A stretch of DNA of 64,000 bases from Paracoccus aeridis. GTDB taxonomy: Bacteria; Pseudomonadota; Alphaproteobacteria; Rhodobacterales; Rhodobacteraceae. Below are positions 52,495 through 61,686 of this stretch, piece after piece. Each line of letters starts with the position of its first letter. The first letter of the stretch is position 1. The stretch covers positions 1 through 64,000 of the forward strand of contig NZ_SELD02000035.1 of assembly GCF_004923205.2 (NCBI RefSeq), written 5' to 3'. The position numbers and the translations under genes were made by a program. The notes beneath the pieces were generated by a model. It was not told where the DNA came from. It was given only the letters and a program-made list of their open reading frames with translations, and searched no databases.

Positions 52495-52779
52495 TTAGTG
52501 GCCTGTCGTGTTGCGGTATTTTTGCACCATCGTCACTTTCAGCGCATCCGGTCCGGGACCGGACACGGCCGCTATCCAGGCATCGAGTTCTTCAACCGTC
52601 AGTTGATAACGGTCCATCGCGTCCTTCCGGTCGATGAGGCCGTGGTGGATGGCCTGCACCACCGCCAGCTTGCGGCGCGCGACCCAGCGCGTGTCGGCCG
52701 CCGGAAGGTCGGCCTGGGTCAGGATGCTGCCATCGGGCAGGGTTGCGGTGCGTCGGCCCGCGGACTTGCGTAGGTACAT
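52495..52779 (-). CDS. sciP: CtrA inhibitor SciP (DUF1153)
   Basis: 94 residues. The helix-turn-helix reads WVARRKLAVVQAIHHGLIDRKDAM then RYQLTVEELDAWIAAV, the DUF1153 signature. In Caulobacter SciP binds CtrA-regulated promoters and blocks CtrA-driven transcription. AAGGCGA is upstream of the ATG. It precedes ctrA on the same strand. Confidence 0.92.
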   Translation of the reverse strand: MYLRKSAGRRTATLPDGSILTQADLPAADTRWVARRKLAVVQAIHHGLIDRKDAMDRYQLTVEELDAWIAAVSGPGPDALKVTMVQKYRNTTGH

Positions 52780-52824
52780 GGAAACATCGCCTTGCTGTGA
52801 CCTCGTGACCTTGCGACGGCCGGC

Positions 52825-52839
52825 TTAAATCCGCGTGAA
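52825..52839 (-). promoter_or_regulatory. Degenerate CtrA box before sciP
   Basis: TTAAATCCGCGTGAA: TTAA-N7-TGAA, one mismatch to the CtrA consensus, 46 bases before the sciP start and in the region shared with divergent mnmA. A GANTC site (GAGTC) is at 52861-52865. Confidence 0.45.
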
Positions 52840-52937
52840 GGCCAGGGTCCTGCGCGGGTTGAGTCTGCGCTGCATTTTCCTATATTTCTCCGTATTCCGC
52901 CGCGCGCCTGCGCGGACCGCCCCAGGGACATGCCGCA

Positions 52938-54107
52938 ATGACCATCTCAAGCCCGGTGCCGGGCCACAGCGTCGCACTGAATTCGCTGGGGTTCGCCAAG
53001 CCTCCGGCGGAGACGCGCGTGGTCGTGGCGATGTCGGGGGGCGTCGACAGCTCGGTCGTGGCGGCGATGCTGGCCGAGGAAGGCTATGACGTCATCGGCG
53101 TGACGCTGCAGCTCTATGACCACGGCGCGGCGCTGGCCAAGAAGGGGGCGTGCTGCGCCGGGCAGGATATCCACGACGCCCGCCGCGTGGCCGAGCGGAT
53201 CGGCTTTCCGCATTACGTCCTCGATTACGAAAACAAGTTCCGCGACGCCGTGATCGAGGAGTTCGCCGACGCCTATCTCGCCGGCGCGACCCCGGTTCCC
53301 TGCATCCGCTGCAACGAGCGGGTGAAGTTCCGCGACCTGCTGGAAACCGCGCGCGACCTCGACGCCGACTGCATGGCCACGGGCCACTATATCCAGCGCC
53401 GGGCGGGGCCGGACGGGGCCGAGCTGCACATGGCCGCGGACGCCAACCGCGACCAGAGCTACTTCCTGTTCTCGACCACCCGCGAGCAGCTGGAATTCCT
53501 GCGCTTCCCGCTGGGCGGGCTCGCCAGCAAGGCCGACACCCGCGCGCTCGCGGCGCGCTACGGCCTTGGTGTCGCGGACAAGCCCGACAGCCAGGACATC
53601 TGCTTCGTCCCGAACGGCAACTACGCCAGCGTGATCGAGAAGCTGCGTCCCGGCGCGGCCGATCCCGGCGAGATCGTGGACATGGACGGGAACGTGCTGG
53701 GCAGCCACAAGGGCGTGATCCACTACACCATCGGCCAGCGCCGCGGCCTCGCCATCGGGGGCTTGGGCGAGCCGCTGTACGTCGTGAGGCTGGACCCGGC
53801 GTCGCGCCGCGTCGTCGTCGGCCCGCGCGAGGCGCTGGCCACGACCATCGTGCGCGTGGCCGAGGTGAACTGGCTCGGTGCGGGCGACCTGGCGGCGGTC
53901 CCCGAGCGCGAGATCGCGGTCCGCATCCGCTCGACCCGCCCACCGCGCGCGGCGATCCTGCGCCCGACCGGCGCCACCACGGCCGAGGTCGAGCTGATCG
54001 AGGCCGAGGAAGGCGTCAGCCCGGGGCAGGCGTGCGTCTTCTACGAATCCGGCAGCACGCGGGTGCTGGGCGGCGGATGGATCACCGGCAGGGGAACAGG
54101 GGCATGA
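52938..54107 (+). CDS. mnmA: tRNA-specific 2-thiouridylase MnmA
   Basis: 389 residues. P-loop [18 protein letters not shown], first catalytic Cys in [13 protein letters not shown], second in [11 protein letters not shown]. It activates U34 of tRNA-Lys/Glu/Gln with ATP and transfers sulfur for mnm5s2U. It is divergent from sciP; the glutathione peroxidase-like gene starts inside its stop codon (ATGA). Confidence 0.95.
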   Translation: MTISSPVPGHSVALNSLGFAKPPAETRVVVAMSGGVDSSVVAAMLAEEGYDVIGVTLQLYDHGAALAKKGACCAGQDIHDARRVAERIGFPHYVLDYENKFRDAVIEEFADAYLAGATPVPCIRCNERVKFRDLLETARDLDADCMATGHYIQRRAGPDGAELHMAADANRDQSYFLFSTTREQLEFLRFPLGGLASKADTRALAARYGLGVADKPDSQDICFVPNGNYASVIEKLRPGAADPGEIVDMDGNVLGSHKGVIHYTIGQRRGLAIGGLGEPLYVVRLDPASRRVVVGPREALATTIVRVAEVNWLGAGDLAAVPEREIAVRIRSTRPPRAAILRPTGATTAEVELIEAEEGVSPGQACVFYESGSTRVLGGGWITGRGTGA

Positions 54108-54655
54108 CCGATCTTCGCAGCATCGCGCTGGTGCGCAACGACGGCAGCGACGCCACGCTGGACGACTGGGCCGGGCAGGTCAGGCTGGTCGTGAATGTCG
54201 CGTCGAAATGCGGACTCACGCCGCAGTACGAGGGGCTGGAGGCGCTGTACCGGCGCTACCGGGATCGCGGGCTGGTGGTGCTGGGCTTCCCGGCCAACGA
54301 CTTCATGGCGCAGGAGCCGGGGTCCGATGCCGAGATCGCTTCGTTCTGCAGCGGCACCTTCGACGTGACGTTTCCGCTGTTCGCCAAGGCGCCGGTGTCG
54401 GGCGCGGACAAGCAGCCGCTGTTCGCGGGGCTGATCGCCGCCCGACCCGCGCGAGAGGACGAGGGCGCGATGCGCCCGCGGCTGGAAAAGCACGGGATCG
54501 CGGTCAACGCCGCGCCCGAAGTCATGTGGAACTTCGAGAAGTTTCTGATCGGCCGCGACGGCCGCGTGGTGGCGCGCTTCGCCCCGGACACCGCGCCCGA
54601 CGATCCGGCACTGATCGGTGCGATCGAGACGGCGCTGGATCAGCCCGCCGGCTGA
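54104..54655 (+). CDS. Glutathione peroxidase-family protein (thiol peroxidase)
   Basis: 183 residues with Cys36 in [15 protein letters not shown] replacing selenocysteine, and the Trp/Asn pair in [11 protein letters not shown]. Bacterial homologues usually use thioredoxin as reductant. The ATGA overlap with mnmA shows coupling. It overlaps convergent sufE by 16 bases. Confidence 0.9.
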   Translation: MTDLRSIALVRNDGSDATLDDWAGQVRLVVNVASKCGLTPQYEGLEALYRRYRDRGLVVLGFPANDFMAQEPGSDAEIASFCSGTFDVTFPLFAKAPVSGADKQPLFAGLIAARPAREDEGAMRPRLEKHGIAVNAAPEVMWNFEKFLIGRDGRVVARFAPDTAPDDPALIGAIETALDQPAG

Positions 54656-55074
54656 TCGCTGGCCGAGGCGGCGGCCTCCGCCGAGCCGCGCAGCCTTTCC
54701 ACCATCGCGCGCAGGCCGTTGGACCGCTGCGACGACAGGTGATCCTGCAGGTTCAGCCGCCCCAGTTCGGACGTGGCATCCACGCGCGCCGCGTCCGCTA
54801 CCGGCAGGCCCGCATACAGCTCGTGCAGGACGGCGATCAGCCCCCGCACGATCAGCGCGTCGCTGTCTCCCTGGAAGTCGAAGCGCTCACCCTGCACGCT
54901 CGGCTGGATCCAGACCTGGCTCGCGCAGCCCTCGACCTTGGTTGCGGGCACCTTCAGCGCCTCGTCCATCGGCGGCATCGCCTTTCCCAGTTCGATGACG
55001 TGGCGGTAGCGATCCTCCCAGTCGTCGAGATAGGCGAAGTCTTCGACCAGCGATTCGAAGGCAGGGGTGGCCAT
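54640..55074 (-). CDS. sufE: SufE-type cysteine desulfurase activator
   Basis: 144 residues, acceptor Cys50 in KVEGCASQVW. It takes persulfide from SufS for Fe-S cluster assembly in the cytosol. GGAAGACCC precedes the ATG. No suf operon is nearby; it is a lone copy here. Confidence 0.93.
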   Translation of the reverse strand: MATPAFESLVEDFAYLDDWEDRYRHVIELGKAMPPMDEALKVPATKVEGCASQVWIQPSVQGERFDFQGDSDALIVRGLIAVLHELYAGLPVADAARVDATSELGRLNLQDHLSSQRSNGLRAMVERLRGSAEAAASASDQPAG

Positions 55075-55198
55075 GGGTCTTCCTTTCGGCTTGCCGCCCG
55101 TCTTAGACCCGCGTCCGGGAATGGTCAAAGCGCCCCTTCCGGCAGGCGGCCCGATCGCCTATCACCGGAGACGAGTTCACGAGCCGAAGGCCCGCGCC

Positions 55199-55756
55199 AT
55201 GACCCGACATTTCCGCAACCTGCCGATCCCGCCCGCCCGCCCGGTCGTGGCGCTTGCCTGCGCGGCGGCGCTTCTGGCCGCTTGCGGCGGCGGGTCGCGG
55301 GGCGAAACGGGGGGCGGCGGCCGGTGGAACCCGGTGCGGTGGATCACCGCGCCCCTGTCGTCGGAGGGGCCGCAGACGCTGGAACCCGAGGGCGGCTACG
55401 GCAAGGCCGAGGCCCGCACGCCGATTGCGCAGATCCTGTCGGCCCGGTGGGAGCCGCTGAACGAAGGCCGGCTGCTGGTCGTGACGGCGATCGCGCCGAC
55501 GAAGGGCTGGCATGATGCCGGGCTGGTGAACCAGACCGCTCAGCCGCGGGGGCGGATCGTTCCCGACGCGGACGGCGTGCTGCGGCTGCAGATGCTGGGT
55601 TCGCCGCCGCCGGCAGGCTCGGTCGACGCGCGCCGCGCCGCCAGCCCAGGCGCAGACACGATCACCGCCGCCATGCCGATCAGCACGGCGGAGCTGCGCA
55701 ACATCGGCGCGGTGACAGTCAGCGGCGGCGTGAACGCGGTCACGATCCAGCGATAA
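55199..55756 (+). CDS. Lipoprotein of unknown function
   Basis: 185 residues. Signal with lipobox LLAAC (CAAALLAACGG, Cys about residue 29), then a Gly-rich linker and a soluble domain beginning WNPVRWITAPLSS and containing GWHDAGLVNQTAQPRGRI and TVSGGVNAVTIQR. No family recognised. Monocistronic, convergent with the GNAT gene. Confidence 0.72.
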   Translation: MTRHFRNLPIPPARPVVALACAAALLAACGGGSRGETGGGGRWNPVRWITAPLSSEGPQTLEPEGGYGKAEARTPIAQILSARWEPLNEGRLLVVTAIAPTKGWHDAGLVNQTAQPRGRIVPDADGVLRLQMLGSPPPAGSVDARRAASPGADTITAAMPISTAELRNIGAVTVSGGVNAVTIQR

Positions 55757-55798
55757 CCCGCTGCCCGACGGCGGCAGGATTTCGCGCCCCGCGTCGCC

Positions 55799-56380
55799 TC
55801 AGCGCATCCGGCGCAGGTAGGTCCAGGTCGGAACCCGCGCGTTCCGCGCGACCGACCAGCTTTCGGCGTCGCCCAGATAGGCGAAGCCGCAATTGGTCAG
55901 CACCTTGGCCGATCCGGGATTGTCCTGAAACGCCTCGGCGAACAGGGTGCGGGCATCGTGCGGGTTGGCGGCGACCAGCGCCTGCACGGCCTCGGTCGCG
56001 AAGCCCGTGTTCCAGAAGCCCGCCCCGATCCAGAAGCCGAGCTCCGACTGCTCGTCCTCGAGCCGGGTCAGCGACACGACCCCCACCATCTCGCACTGGT
56101 CGGATGCCGCGGCGTCGATCGCCCACACGTCCTCGACCCGCCCCGCGGCCATCGCGCGCTCGACATAGCCCTGCGCCGCGCCGGGCGGCAGCGGGTGCGG
56201 GATCGCGCGCGTGCCCTCGGCCAGCCGGCGGTCGGCGGTGTAGTGGGCGATCAGCCCCGCATCCGACATCCGCAGCGGACGCAGCGTGAAGCGCCCCGCC
56301 GGGATGGTGGGCTGGTCACGGTCGCCCGTGGCTGCGGGGATCAACGGGGCAGCGTGACGAGCCAGCGCAAGATCAGCCAT
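55799..56380 (-). CDS. GNAT-family N-acetyltransferase (RimJ/RimL type)
   Basis: 193 residues. FTLRPLRMSDAGLIAHY opens the fold; the acetyl-CoA pyrophosphate loop is GFWIGAGFWNTGFATEAV. It resembles the RimJ/RimL subgroup that acetylates protein N-termini or small amines. ATG 56378-56380 is favoured by AGGA at 6 bases. It lies downstream of rpmA, a placement seen in related genomes before obg. Confidence 0.85.
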   Translation of the reverse strand: MADLALARHAAPLIPAATGDRDQPTIPAGRFTLRPLRMSDAGLIAHYTADRRLAEGTRAIPHPLPPGAAQGYVERAMAAGRVEDVWAIDAAASDQCEMVGVVSLTRLEDEQSELGFWIGAGFWNTGFATEAVQALVAANPHDARTLFAEAFQDNPGSAKVLTNCGFAYLGDAESWSVARNARVPTWTYLRRMR

Positions 56381-56450
56381 CGACATTCCTGTTGGTGATG
56401 ATTGTGGCCTGCGGCATGGATCGAGGGCTGCAGGCGAGGTTTCCCCCGGG

Positions 56451-56485
56451 AAAAGCGCAAGGGGGACCGGCGGCGCCGATCCCCC
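56451..56485 (-). terminator. Possible terminator between rpmA and the GNAT gene
   Basis: On the minus strand GGGGG (complement of 56481-56485) and CCCCC (complement of 56461-56465) enclose an extended CGGCG/CGCCG stem, followed after TTGCGC by four T. A weak T-run, so read-through is likely. Confidence 0.4.
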
Positions 56486-56508
56486 TGCCCTGTCCTTGGC
56501 CGAACAGC

Positions 56509-56778
56509 TTACTGGGCGGCCTCGACTGCCGGCTGCACGGAAATGAACGTGCGGCCCTTCAGGCCCTTCTTGAAGGTCACGCGGCCGTCGACCAGCGCGA
56601 ACAGCGTGTGGTCCTTGCCCATGCCGACATTCGCGCCCGGCCACCACTGCGTGCCGCGCTGGCGGACGATGATGTTGCCGGCAATGGCGGCCTGGCCGCC
56701 GAACAGCTTGACGCCGAGGCGGCGACCGGCCGAGTCGCGACCGTTGCGGGATGAACCGCCTGCTTTCTTGTGTGCCAT
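56509..56778 (-). CDS. rpmA: Ribosomal protein bL27
   Basis: 89 residues, [20 protein letters not shown] start and [19 protein letters not shown]. It has no N-terminal Firmicutes-type cleavable extension. It contacts the peptidyl-transferase centre. Twelve bases after rplU. Confidence 0.97.
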   Translation of the reverse strand: MAHKKAGGSSRNGRDSAGRRLGVKLFGGQAAIAGNIIVRQRGTQWWPGANVGMGKDHTLFALVDGRVTFKKGLKGRTFISVQPAVEAAQ

Positions 56779-56790
56779 GGTTCGGTCTCC

Positions 56791-57204
56791 TTATGCAGTG
56801 GTGACGGCTTCGGCGGAGGTCGCGCCGTTCACGCCCGCGGCGAAGGCGCGCCGCGCGATCCGGGCGCCCGTCGCCGCCTTGACGTCGGACGAATCGGCGC
56901 CCGATTCCAGCAGGTCGGTGACGCGCAGCAGCGTCAGCTGCTGGCGGTGCCCGCGGGTGCGCTGCGAGGAATGCTTGCGGCGGCGCTTGTGGTAGGTGAT
57001 GACCTTGTCGGCCTTGATGGTGTCGATGACCTCGGCCACCACGCCGGCGCCGGACACCGTCGGGGCGCCGATGGTGCTGCCGATCATCAGGATATCGTTG
57101 AACTGGACCTTGTCGCCGGCTTGGGCGTCCAGCTTCTCGACGCGCAGCACGTCACCGGCCTGAACCCGGTACTGCTTGCCGCCCGTCTTGAGGACTGCGA
57201 ACAT
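56791..57204 (-). CDS. rplU: Ribosomal protein bL21
   Basis: 137 residues. MFAVLKTGGKQYRVQAGDVL and FNDILMIGS, then the RNA-binding ITYHKRRRKHSSQRTRGHRQ. A C-terminal extension of about 30 residues (DLLESGADSSDVKAATGARI) is longer than the E. coli protein, common in alphaproteobacteria. Start 57204 follows GAAAGAAGA. It opens rplU-rpmA. Confidence 0.95.
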   Translation of the reverse strand: MFAVLKTGGKQYRVQAGDVLRVEKLDAQAGDKVQFNDILMIGSTIGAPTVSGAGVVAEVIDTIKADKVITYHKRRRKHSSQRTRGHRQQLTLLRVTDLLESGADSSDVKAATGARIARRAFAAGVNGATSAEAVTTA

Positions 57205-57310
57205 CGTGTCTTCTTTCATCTGCCGCGCCCTGTGGCCCCCGGTGGAAAACCGGGTGTTCCGGGCCGAGACCCGCCTTCGGACAGCGCACCCCTTGTGCGG
57301 GATGTGTGGA

Positions 57311-57343
57311 AACAAAAGTCAGGCCACGGGCGAAGCCCGGGCC
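57311..57343 (-). terminator. Hairpin in the rplU leader or after the ABC-F gene
   Basis: GGCCCGGGC and GCCCGTGGCC pair on the minus strand (arms 57335-57343 and 57322-57331, one bulge) around TTC and are followed by TGACTTTTGTTT. It lies between the end of the ABC-F gene and rplU. A promoter-like TTGACT-N17-CATAGA lies just upstream, so it could be terminator or leader attenuator. Confidence 0.5.
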
Positions 57344-57353
57344 GGACTGCGCC

Positions 57354-57382
57354 TCTATGCCCCGGTCCCGTGCCCAAGTCAA
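57354..57382 (-). promoter_or_regulatory. Candidate rplU-rpmA promoter
   Basis: On the minus strand TTGACT (57382-57377) and CATAGA (57359-57354) are 17 bases apart: a good -35, a poor -10 (3 of 6). It is about 150 bases before rplU and its transcript would begin with the hairpin at 57311-57343. Confidence 0.4.
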
Positions 57383-57428
57383 TCGCAACGACGGGCGATC
57401 CGCGCGGCCATCATCGCGTCGGCCAGCC

Positions 57429-59252
<1,824 letters not shown>

Positions 59253-59600
59253 GACGCGCCGCCTATCGCGCGGCGCGGGGGTCGTCAACGCGGGGCGCGC
59301 GCGCGTGTGTGTTGGGGAGGTGCCGCGACGTGCCGTGGCGGTGGTGCAGGGCAGGCAGGCGGGCGGCGCTGTCGGATGAGGCGCGGCTCGGGCCAGTGAG
59401 ATGCGGCGAGGGACCGGGCGCGGTCGAGCAAGCGTGAGGGTCAGACCGCCGCCCCACGCCGCCGCGTGCACCGTCTGCGCCACCCGACGGACGAACCACG
59501 CGGCGAGGCACAGGATCCTGCGCCTTCAGGCCAACCAACCCTCACATTCTTCGCTGCCCCTGCCTTCCATTTCCCTTCTGCAGTTCCCGACCAACCACAC
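59253..59600. other. Intergenic region, ABC-F to GGDEF gene
   Basis: About 350 bases between the ABC-F start and the cyclase stop. G/T-rich on the left, C-rich on the right; no gene, tRNA or clear hairpin terminator recognised. Confidence 0.5.
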
Positions 59601-60659
59601 TCACCCGCTGCCTGTCGGCGCGCCGATCTCGTCCGCGAAGACCACCCTGCCCCGGCCTGCTGCCTTTGCCGCGTAAAGTGCCCGGTCCGCGTCCTCCAGC
59701 ATCCGTGCCACGTCGGGCACATCGTACCAGCTCGACACCGCCACCCCGAGGCTTGCCGAGACGTGGCAGGCCAGGTCGTCGAGCATCACCGGCTCCTCGA
59801 TCCGCTGCACGATCCGGCGACCCAAGCGGCGCAGCGCGTCGCGGTCGACGAGGCCCGGCATCACCAGAAGGAACTCGTCGCCGCCCATCCGCGCCACGCT
59901 GTCGTCCGACCGCGTCACCTGGCGGAGCTTGAGCGCCGTGACCCGAAGCACGTCGTCGCCGGCGGCGTGGCCGTGGGCGTCGTTGACGTTCTTGAACAGG
60001 TCGAGGTCGAGCTGGACGAGGCTGAACGGAACCGGCGGAAGGGCGGTCCCCCGCGCGGCCGCGCGGCTCGCAAGGCCGATCGCCACCTCGGCCCCGCGCC
60101 GGTTGTGAAGGCCGGTGAGCGGGTCGGTGAACGCCTCCGTCTCTGCCGCCTGCCGCGCCTCTTCCAGCCGCAGGTTCGACCGGGACAGTTCGGCCAGCAT
60201 GGCGCCGTTCGCCTCGTGCAGGAACAGCATCTCCATCGCCAGCTCGGCGCTTGCGAAGTCCTGGTCGGTCAGCGCGAAACGCCCCACCGCGTCGGCGAGC
60301 CCGATCCCGAACCCCATGTTCAGCACCATGGACCCGTCGCCCAGTCGCAGCGCGTCGCCCCTGAGCGTGACGCCGGGCCGCGCCCGCAGCCGCAGGAAGA
60401 TGCGCCCCTCGTCCGGGAGGGTTTCGCCGGCTCCCTGCCGGGACGGGCGGACGGGCTCGAACGCGGCCGCGAAGGTCGTCTCGGCACCGATCAGCTTCAG
60501 GATGGTGGGGCCGGCCCCCGCGATGCGGCCGTCCGGGCGCAGGTGCAGGGCCATCGGCAGCAGCGGCGACAGCGCCGCGAAGGCGCCCGCGACCGGCAGC
60601 GCCGGCCCCGCCGCGGACACCGCCGGTTGCGCCGCCGCGCCATGGTCCGGCGCGCTCAT
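59601..60659 (-). CDS. HNOBA-GGDEF diguanylate cyclase partnered with an H-NOX-like protein
   Basis: 352 residues. N-terminal ~130 residues fit the HNOBA (H-NOX-associated) domain: LLPMALHLRPDGRIAGAGPT, RGDALRLGDGSMVLNMGFGIG, FALTDQDFASAELAMEML. A helical linker joins it to a GGDEF domain: FTDPLTGLHNRRGAE, QLDLDLFKNVNDAHGHAAGD and active loop ARMGGDEF. The inhibitory I-site RxxD is present (RSDD, 5 residues before GGDEF). Expected to make c-di-GMP under control of the H-NOX-like partner, whose stop it overlaps as ATGA. Confidence 0.85.
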   Translation of the reverse strand: MSAPDHGAAAQPAVSAAGPALPVAGAFAALSPLLPMALHLRPDGRIAGAGPTILKLIGAETTFAAAFEPVRPSRQGAGETLPDEGRIFLRLRARPGVTLRGDALRLGDGSMVLNMGFGIGLADAVGRFALTDQDFASAELAMEMLFLHEANGAMLAELSRSNLRLEEARQAAETEAFTDPLTGLHNRRGAEVAIGLASRAAARGTALPPVPFSLVQLDLDLFKNVNDAHGHAAGDDVLRVTALKLRQVTRSDDSVARMGGDEFLLVMPGLVDRDALRRLGRRIVQRIEEPVMLDDLACHVSASLGVAVSSWYDVPDVARMLEDADRALYAAKAAGRGRVVFADEIGAPTGSG

Positions 60660-61237
60660 GCGGCTCTCCCGCCCGACGAGGCGACCAGCGCGAAGCTGCG
60701 GCCCAGGGTGAACTGCCGGTCCGGCACCTCGACCACGATCGAATCGGACCCGCGCCCCGGCGTGATCAGCGCAAGCGCCCCATAGTCGTCGGCCATCTGC
60801 CGCAGCACCCCGGCCGTCGCGCGGATCCAGAGCGGATCGCCGCCCTCGAGCCGGATCACGAACCGGTCACCCGGCCCTTCGGTCACGCCGAGCGCAGGCA
60901 GGCCAAGCCCCGGCACCACCATCTCCGCCCGTCCCGGAAGCTGGTCGAGCGACATCAGGAACTCGGCATAGTCACGCCCGCCGAAGCGGAGAAGCCTGCG
61001 GATCGCCTCGATCTGCGCGAGCCACGCGCCCGCGTCCTCGGCAAGGTCCGTGACCCGCACCCCGATCAGCGCGGCGCCCCGCCGCGCAAGCTGCAACGTC
61101 AGCGCATCGGGCTGCGGCTGCCACGACAGGAAACCCCGCGGGTCGACGCCGCAGCCCGTGGCCACCTCGCGCCACAGCGCCTCGCCGTAGCGGGCGCGCA
61201 GAAATTCCTCGGCGAAACGATTGACCAGACCGTGCAT
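60656..61237 (-). CDS. H-NOX (HNOB)-like sensor lacking heme-ligand motifs
   Basis: 193 residues. MHGLVNRFAEEFLRARYGEA opens like H-NOX domains, with RLLRFGGRDYAEFLMSLDQL in the helix that normally leads to the proximal heme His. Here that His (about residue 101) is Pro (SLDQLPGR), and the YxSxR motif that binds the heme propionates is replaced by VIRLEGGDP. So heme binding of the usual type is unlikely. GAGGGAG precedes the ATG. It overlaps the HNOBA-GGDEF gene (ATGA), so the pair is a signalling unit. Confidence 0.75.
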   Translation of the reverse strand: MHGLVNRFAEEFLRARYGEALWREVATGCGVDPRGFLSWQPQPDALTLQLARRGAALIGVRVTDLAEDAGAWLAQIEAIRRLLRFGGRDYAEFLMSLDQLPGRAEMVVPGLGLPALGVTEGPGDRFVIRLEGGDPLWIRATAGVLRQMADDYGALALITPGRGSDSIVVEVPDRQFTLGRSFALVASSGGRAA

Positions 61238-61313
61238 GACGCGACTCCCTCGATGGCCTTCCTCGCAGGAAAGCCTGAAGAAATCGTCAATGCCGCCTGA
61301 TCCTGCGCGGCTA

Positions 61314-61601
61314 TCAGTGCCGGCGCATCGGGCCGACCTGACCCGCTTCCAGCGCCGCGCGAACATAGGCGATGCGTTCCGGCCGAAAGCCCGCGGACCG
61401 GGCGAAATGAAGCAGCCGCTCGTCGCTTTCGCACAGGAAATCGAGGATTGCGGCGGCGAAGTCCGGGCGCGCGGCGGCGTCGCGCAAATCGGCCGGCCGC
61501 AGCCCGCTTGCGGCCATCAACTGCGACATCAGCTCTGGCTCGGCCGCGAAATGCATGATCGCCGCGTCGGTCATTTCCGACAGTTCAGCGTGAGAAATCA
61601 T
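61314..61601 (-). CDS. DUF3572 small protein
   Basis: 95 residues. AAIMHFAAEPELMSQLMAAS, then GLRPADLRDAAARPDFAAAILDF and ESDERLLHFARSAGFRPERI match the all-helical DUF3572 pattern of alphaproteobacteria; no role is known. It is on the same strand 76 bases before the H-NOX-like gene and divergent from the GGDEF response-regulator-like gene, with only about 85 bases between the two starts. Confidence 0.75.
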   Translation of the reverse strand: MISHAELSEMTDAAIMHFAAEPELMSQLMAASGLRPADLRDAAARPDFAAAILDFLCESDERLLHFARSAGFRPERIAYVRAALEAGQVGPMRRH

Positions 61602-61686
61602 CGTGACCGCCCAAATGCGTGGAAACGGTTTGTTAAACTTTGTGAAGCACAGTGCGGAAGCGGGGCGTGAAAGTAAAGGGAAGCGC

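Noticed and set aside
54104..54655. Selenoprotein glutathione peroxidase
   Set aside because: The active-site codon is Cys (residue 36), not TGA; no SECIS need be assumed.
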